From assembly GCA_016192885.1 (NCBI GenBank), contig JACPTH010000331.1, positions 1-9,865 of the forward strand: a stretch of DNA of 9,865 bases. Reading direction: 5' to 3'. The number at the start of each line of letters is the position of its first letter. Positions within the stretch are counted from its first letter, which is position 1. The notes under the pieces were generated by a model. It saw only the letters and a list, made by a program, of their open reading frames with translations. It searched no databases and was not told the origin of the DNA. This DNA comes from a bacterium (lineage in GTDB: Bacteria; Muiribacteriota; Ozemobacteria; Ozemobacterales; Ozemobacteraceae). This document shows, one piece after another, positions 5,986 through 9,865 of the stretch. Both the position numbers and the translations under genes were made by a program.

Positions 5986-7035
5986 TAACATCCTTTCAAG
6001 CTCCTTTGGGTGCATTGTGTGTCCCATGGCTTCCTCTAGGGTGATATCCCCTCGCATATACAAATCACGTAGGGACTGCTCAAAAGTCAACATTCCCTCG
6101 CCCTGACTTGTTTGCATTACGGTGTAAAGCCCGGAAATTTTCTGTTCCCGAATGCAGTTTGCCACAGCAGGGTTTGCAATGAGAATTTCACAACAAACAA
6201 CCCGTCCTTTCCCGCTGGCCAAAGGAAGAAGTTGTTGCGCTACAACTGCGCGAAGAACGAATGAAAGTTGCGATCTGATCTGAGATTGCTGGTGAGGCGG
6301 ATAAATATCGATGATTCTATTGATTGTTTGTGCTGCATCGGTTGTATGCAGGGTTCCGAAGACCAGATGGCCTGTTTCAGCCATGGTAAGAGCGGAACTC
6401 ACAGTCTCTAGATCGCGCATTTCGCCGACCAGAATTACGTCAGGGTCTTCTCTAAGCATGTGTTTCAACGCCTCAGAAAAGGAATGCGTGTCGATGTGCA
6501 GTTCGCGTTGATTTACTACCGACCGCTTGTGATAATGAAGATATTCGATCGGGTCTTCAACAGTAATAATGTGGCACCGTTGCTCTTCGTTGATAATGTT
6601 GATAATTGAAGCTAGAGTTGTAGATTTTCCAGACCCGGTAGGCCCCGTAACCAATACAAGACCTTTATTCCACTTTGTGAATTCTCGCATTTTTGAGGGA
6701 ACCTTTAGGTCATCCAAGTTGGGAATTTTCGTGGGAATTACTCTAAATGCAGCTCCAATGCAACCCCTTTGCTTGTATACATTTACCCGAAAGCGGCCAA
6801 AACCATGGACGGAATATGATATATCAAGCTCAAGCTTTTCCTCAAACTCCTTTTGCTGCTCCGCGGTGAGCATGTTGTAAATAAGCGATCTTGTGTCCAT
6901 CGGAGTCAAAACGTCTAGGTCGGTCGGAATTAACTCTCCATCAACTCTTATTACTGGGGGAGACCCAACCGTAATGTGCAGGTCGGATGCCTCATTTTCA
7001 ACGACAAGGTTAAGTAGATCGTTTAAGACAAACAT
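5974..7035 (-). CDS. pilT: Type IV pilus retraction ATPase PilT
   Basis: 353 residues from ATG 7035; a GTG at 7044 is in frame, but the AAGGAG site (7044-7049) overlaps it and stands at a proper eight bases from the ATG. The protein opens MFVLNDLLNLVVENEASDLH, as PilT proteins do. Motifs: Walker A GPTGSGKST at residues 131-139 (Lys137), the Asp box HIITVEDPIEYLH, the Walker B region DVILVGEMRD, and the His box TGHLVFGTLHT. The C-terminal retraction motif, AIRNLIRE in classical PilT, reads AVANCIRE (290-297) and is followed by LYTVMQTSQGEGM. PilT is a hexameric cytoplasmic ATPase that depolymerises the pilus and powers twitching and DNA uptake. It lacks the N-terminal MshEN domain and the zinc cysteines of PilB, confirming PilT over a second extension ATPase. 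It follows pilB after about 107 bases. Confidence 0.95.
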   Translation of the reverse strand: MFVLNDLLNLVVENEASDLHITVGSPPVIRVDGELIPTDLDVLTPMDTRSLIYNMLTAEQQKEFEEKLELDISYSVHGFGRFRVNVYKQRGCIGAAFRVIPTKIPNLDDLKVPSKMREFTKWNKGLVLVTGPTGSGKSTTLASIINIINEEQRCHIITVEDPIEYLHYHKRSVVNQRELHIDTHSFSEALKHMLREDPDVILVGEMRDLETVSSALTMAETGHLVFGTLHTTDAAQTINRIIDIYPPHQQSQIRSQLSFVLRAVVAQQLLPLASGKGRVVCCEILIANPAVANCIREQKISGLYTVMQTSQGEGMLTFEQSLRDLYMRGDITLEEAMGHTMHPKELERMLKGN

Positions 7036-7142
7036 GCCCCGCACTCCTTAAAATAGAAAAGGATCATAAAAATTTAAAACAAATTCCTTCTAAAAAAAAC
7101 CGTAATTTAATTCCTTAGAGCGGTGGAAAAACCGATCTCGAA
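7036..7142 (-). other. pilB-pilT intergenic spacer
   Basis: 107 AT-rich bases between the pilB stop and the pilT ATG. They hold the pilT Shine-Dalgarno AAGGAG (7044-7049). A TATGAT on the minus strand has no -35 at a usable distance, and a T8 run has no preceding hairpin, so I call neither promoter nor terminator. Confidence 0.4.
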
Positions 7143-8888
7143 TTAATGTTCACCCATAGTGACACGAAGAACTTCTTCAATTGACGTCATGCCTATAAGA
7201 GCCTTTCTAAGGGCTGATTCCCGAAGGCTCAGCATCCCATCATCCATTGCTTGTTTTCTGATATCGTCAGTGGACCCGCCATTCAAAATAATCTCTCGGA
7301 GCCTTTCGGTCATGATCATAACTTCATAAACCCCTACCCGCCCTTTGTTCCCGGCATTTCCACATGTTTCGCAACCTTTCCCTTTGTAAAAAAACATATT
7401 TTTTTCATTAATGTGAGGAAGTTCAAGACGGCGCAAAAGTTCGGGTGTAATCCCAAATTGAGCGATCTGCTCAACCCGCGGTTTTATCTCAAATTTACAA
7501 TCTTTACAGACTTTTCGTACCAAGCGTTGAGCTTGAATAACCAAAACCGAAGTCGTTACCATGAACGGTTCGATTCCCATGTTAATGATGCGGCCTATGG
7601 TACCGGGCGCATCATTTGTGTGAAGCGTAGAAAGTACAAGATGTCCTGTCATGGATGCTTTGATGGCAATTTCCGCGGTTTCAAAGTCTCGAATTTCACC
7701 CACCATGATGATATTAGGATCTTGCCGTAAAAAGGAACGCAAGGCCGCGGCAAACGTAAGTCCGATTTCAGGTTTGCATTGAACTTGATTTATCCCGTGA
7801 AGCATGTATTCGACCGGGTCTTCGGCAGTCATGCAGTTTCGCTCAATAGTATTAAGCGATGTAAGAGCAGAGTAAAGGGTGGTTGTTTTGCCTGACCCGG
7901 TAGGCCCCGTGACGAGGAGAATTCCATATGGGGAAGCAATACCTCCCTTAAATCTCTTTAATGTCTCGGGCTCAAAACCAAGATCTTCGAGGTTTACCCG
8001 CAGGGAGGTTTGATCGAGAATTCTCATAACGATCTTTTCCCCCCAAATAACCGGAAGAATGGAAACCCGAAGATCAATGTTTCGATTTTGCACCTTTATT
8101 TTGATTCTACCATCTTGAGGAAGGCGCTTCTCGGCAATGTTTAGAGAGGACATTATCTTAATGCGCGAAGTAATTGCGGCGGTGGCCTTTTTCGGAGGAG
8201 ACATTGCCGTATGCAGAACTCCGTCTTGTCTATAACGAATTCGGATTTCCTTTTCGAAAGGCTCAATATGAATATCCGAAACCCCATTTTGAACGGCTTG
8301 CGATATGACCAGATTGCAAAGGCGAATAATCGGAGCATCATTCTCCCCCAACTCTCCCAGCTGGTCTAGGTCGTCGCCGCCCTCCATTCCTTCTTTGCCT
8401 ATTTCGCCAAGTTCATCCATCAAGGTTTCCTGTTGGGCAACCGCTCCGTATGCGTCTTGAAGCGCCTTATTTATATCTGTAAACGTAGCGACTACGGGTT
8501 TCACCATTAAACCTGTCATAAGTTGGATATCATCGATGGCGATAATGTTTAGAGGGTCAACCATCGCCACAGTCAATTTATTTCCAACCTTATTAATAGG
8601 GATCAACATATGCCTTTTCGCAATATGCTCAGGAATCAATTTTGCGATAACCGGGTCAATCAAATAATTTGATAAATCAATAACGGGGATTTTAAGTTGC
8701 TTCGATAAAATTTGAACAATGTCATTTTCGGTTACCAAATGCATCTCTACCAGAATTGTTCCCAGCCGTTTTCCGCTCTTTTTTTGAAGGGAAAGAGCTT
8801 GTTGCAACTGTTCTTCGTTGATTAGCCCCTCTTGAATAAGAGCATCACCTAACCGTAATTTTTTCGCGACGTGCTGAATATCTGTCAT
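7143..8888 (-). CDS. pilB: Type IV pilus extension ATPase PilB with MshEN c-di-GMP-binding domain
   Basis: 581 residues from ATG 8888, whose AAAGGA site lies about seven bases upstream and which overlaps the aroE stop as ATGA; a GTG at 8909 is the longer alternative. The N-terminal domain (to about residue 150) contains two MshEN-type 24-residue motifs, 12-35 and 41-64, separated by five residues; the first fits the RLGxxLVxxGxIxxxxLxxxLxxQ consensus with only V to I. The ATPase part has Walker A GPTGSGKT at 328-335 (Lys334), the Asp box CMTAEDPVEYMLHGI, Walker B NIIMVGEIRD and the His box TGHLVLSTLHT. Toward the C-terminus CKDC and CETC form the zinc tetracysteine site typical of PilB/GspE. 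PilB hexamers drive pilus polymerisation through PilC. Identity as PilB rather than GspE rests on the adjacent pilT, pilC and pilin. Confidence 0.95.
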   Translation of the reverse strand: MTDIQHVAKKLRLGDALIQEGLINEEQLQQALSLQKKSGKRLGTILVEMHLVTENDIVQILSKQLKIPVIDLSNYLIDPVIAKLIPEHIAKRHMLIPINKVGNKLTVAMVDPLNIIAIDDIQLMTGLMVKPVVATFTDINKALQDAYGAVAQQETLMDELGEIGKEGMEGGDDLDQLGELGENDAPIIRLCNLVISQAVQNGVSDIHIEPFEKEIRIRYRQDGVLHTAMSPPKKATAAITSRIKIMSSLNIAEKRLPQDGRIKIKVQNRNIDLRVSILPVIWGEKIVMRILDQTSLRVNLEDLGFEPETLKRFKGGIASPYGILLVTGPTGSGKTTTLYSALTSLNTIERNCMTAEDPVEYMLHGINQVQCKPEIGLTFAAALRSFLRQDPNIIMVGEIRDFETAEIAIKASMTGHLVLSTLHTNDAPGTIGRIINMGIEPFMVTTSVLVIQAQRLVRKVCKDCKFEIKPRVEQIAQFGITPELLRRLELPHINEKNMFFYKGKGCETCGNAGNKGRVGVYEVMIMTERLREIILNGGSTDDIRKQAMDDGMLSLRESALRKALIGMTSIEEVLRVTMGEH

Positions 8889-9730
8889 TGCGCTTCCTTT
8901 GCCAAACACGCTAAAACGCTTGACCGAATTATTTCTTGGGGCGCGGAATTGCCGGTTAAAAACTCGAAAGATTCAATGCCTTGATTTACAAGCATTTCAC
9001 TACCGTCAATCACCCGGGCCCCGCACTTTTTTGCCTCAATTAGCAAGTTAGATTTGGAACAATAATTCAAGTCAATGTACAACTTTCGGAAGTTCAAACT
9101 CTTTTGTAACGCGGAAAGACTATCTGTTTTATTCCAACCAAGCGAAGTGGCATTTACCACTAACTCGGACTTCGAAATTGCCTTGATTAAATCTATTTCA
9201 TTCCAGGGAACCGGAACCACCCGCGTTTTATATTTGCTATCCGGTTCTAATTGTTTGCCTGGAGTTCTGTTGGCCCAGAAAACGGTTTCAACCCCGCTTT
9301 CGCAAAGCCCGAGGAAAACCGCCTTCGCGGCGCCACCGGCACCTAATAGGAGCGCTTTTTTGGGAACACCCTCTTTCTTGAGAATGGATAAAAAACCTCC
9401 AATGTCGGTGTTTGAGCCTTCCATTTCACCGTTCGAGAAGATCTTTACTGAATTTACAGCCCGGAGGCTATTTGCCGGAGGTTGTAAGCGTGAAAGAAAC
9501 TTTACGATACTTTCTTTGTGAGGGCTGGTGACATTAAAACCTTTTACGGACAAGCAGGCTAACCCGCGAACCGCGTCGCCAAGCTTTTGAGAATCTACAT
9601 GAAACGGAACATACACCGAATCTTCCCCCAAAGCTGAGAAAGCCGCATTCCAAAACACAGGGCTCAAACTATGCGAAATAGGATCTCCAATAATCCCGTA
9701 TACTCTAGTTCTTCCAGAAAAAGCCTTCAT
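8885..9730 (-). CDS. aroE: Shikimate dehydrogenase AroE (NADP-dependent)
   Basis: 281 residues from ATG 9730; an in-frame TTG at 9742 would add four. The enzyme reduces 3-dehydroshikimate to shikimate with NADPH in the chorismate/aromatic amino acid pathway, in the cytosol. Visible landmarks: SHSLSP (19-24) for substrate binding; NVTSPHK with catalytic Lys72 (family usually NVTIPHK or NVTMPHK, so Ser69 is a mild variant); NTD with catalytic Asp109; the nucleotide loop GAGGAAK (130-136); ANRT after the next strand, as in NADP-using members; NATSLG; and the closing MLVNQGIESFEFLTG. All expected catalytic residues are present and the length is normal. The stop overlaps the pilB start by four bases, so a metabolic gene is translationally coupled to a pilus motor; I recall aroE next to pilB in some deltaproteobacteria, unverified. 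No strong Shine-Dalgarno is evident before the ATG. Confidence 0.95.
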   Translation of the reverse strand: MKAFSGRTRVYGIIGDPISHSLSPVFWNAAFSALGEDSVYVPFHVDSQKLGDAVRGLACLSVKGFNVTSPHKESIVKFLSRLQPPANSLRAVNSVKIFSNGEMEGSNTDIGGFLSILKKEGVPKKALLLGAGGAAKAVFLGLCESGVETVFWANRTPGKQLEPDSKYKTRVVPVPWNEIDLIKAISKSELVVNATSLGWNKTDSLSALQKSLNFRKLYIDLNYCSKSNLLIEAKKCGARVIDGSEMLVNQGIESFEFLTGNSAPQEIIRSSVLACLAKEAQ

Positions 9731-9804
9731 TTTAGAAAACAAACCACTTCATTTTCCTTTAATCACTTAAGAGCCGGATTCTCAGAAATTGGTTGAGAAA
9801 AAAA
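9731..9804 (-). other. Spacer upstream of aroE
   Basis: 74 bases between the partial upstream gene and aroE. It contains AAAGGA on the minus strand just before a six-codon mini-frame (9732-9752), and a weak 6-bp inverted repeat (9779-9784 with 9794-9799) with no U-tract on the correct side. I see no clear promoter, so aroE may be read from further upstream. Confidence 0.35.
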
Positions 9805-9865
9805 TTACTGGGAAAAACTTTTTACGGCATCATCTTCCGAATCAAAAATTTCAAAAACCTTGGTG
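9805..9865 (-). CDS. C-terminal end of a probable STAS-domain (anti-anti-sigma-like) protein
   Basis: Nineteen codons entering from the right edge and ending at TAA (9805-9807). They read TKVFEIFDSEDDAVKSFSQ. A closing (D/T)KVFEIF-(D/P)-(S/D)-E-x-x-A sequence is characteristic of the last strand and helix of STAS domains in anti-sigma factor antagonists. The fragment is too short for certainty; a second frame is also open here (to a TAA at 9826-9824) but has no family resemblance. If right, a regulatory protein of the partner-switching type precedes aroE and the pil genes on the same strand, 74 bases away. Confidence 0.45.
   Translation of the reverse strand, partial: TKVFEIFDSEDDAVKSFSQ

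Noticed and set aside
7082..7110. T-run on the minus strand after pilB as a terminator
   Set aside because: No stable stem lies directly before the U-tract.
7251..7730. A 159-codon plus-strand frame inside pilB
   Set aside because: It is antisense to the zinc-site and Walker B region of PilB and resembles no protein.
9075..9521. A 148-codon plus-strand frame inside aroE
   Set aside because: It is antisense to conserved AroE motifs and is explained by codon bias of the real gene.
9732..9752. Six-codon mini-frame (MKWFVF, then TAA) directly before the aroE ATG, considered as a leader peptide
   Set aside because: Its Shine-Dalgarno spacing is only about three to four bases, it has no run of regulatory codons beyond one Trp and two Phe, and no attenuator hairpin follows; chance is more likely.

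Overview
The window reads as a chromosomal segment of a low-to-moderate GC, probably diderm bacterium. It has strong Shine-Dalgarno sites, a type IV pilus (T4P) motor locus, and secreted OmpH/Skp-like proteins. Nothing fixes the phylum. The mix of a Geobacter/Myxococcus-like pilB-pilT-pilC-pilin order, OmpH-like paralogs and large cytosolic beta-helix proteins would suit a deltaproteobacterium-like lineage or a candidate phylum such as Riflebacteria; that placement is a guess from memory. I see no mobile elements, CRISPR arrays, tRNAs or rRNAs.

Right part (about 4190-9865, all minus strand, so transcription runs right to left): the last 19 codons of a probable STAS-domain (anti-anti-sigma-like) protein, then aroE (shikimate dehydrogenase), pilB (extension ATPase with a predicted c-di-GMP-binding MshEN domain), pilT (retraction ATPase), pilC (inner-membrane platform) and a short type IV pilin. 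aroE and pilB overlap by the four bases ATGA, which implies translational coupling. pilT and pilC are separated by a hairpin/U-tract and a promoter-like element. The pilin has its own good sigma70-type promoter and a full-length Shine-Dalgarno sequence, so the major subunit can be made in excess over the motor proteins. The alignment subcomplex, secretin and prepilin peptidase are not here and must lie elsewhere.

Centre (1968-4148, plus strand): a 726-residue protein without a signal peptide. It has an N-terminal helical module followed by two copies of a right-handed parallel beta-helix unit. The helix rungs carry a regular cysteine ladder (one Cys every 23 or 24 residues) and a 47-residue super-repeat. 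Homopolymer tracts sit in its inter-domain linkers. A bidirectional hairpin terminator at 4187-4217 separates it from the convergent pilin.

Left part (1-1716, minus strand): three genes in tight order, each encoding a protein with an N-terminal signal or membrane segment. The first is unrecognised. The other two appear to be distant paralogs with an OmpH/Skp-like look, the last cut by the window edge. They are transcribed divergently from the beta-helix gene across a 251-bp region with promoter candidates on both strands.

Several longest-ORF starts use TTG or GTG upstream of a better placed ATG. I chose the ATG starts for aroE, pilB, pilT and pilC from Shine-Dalgarno spacing, gene overlap and the usual N-termini of the families.
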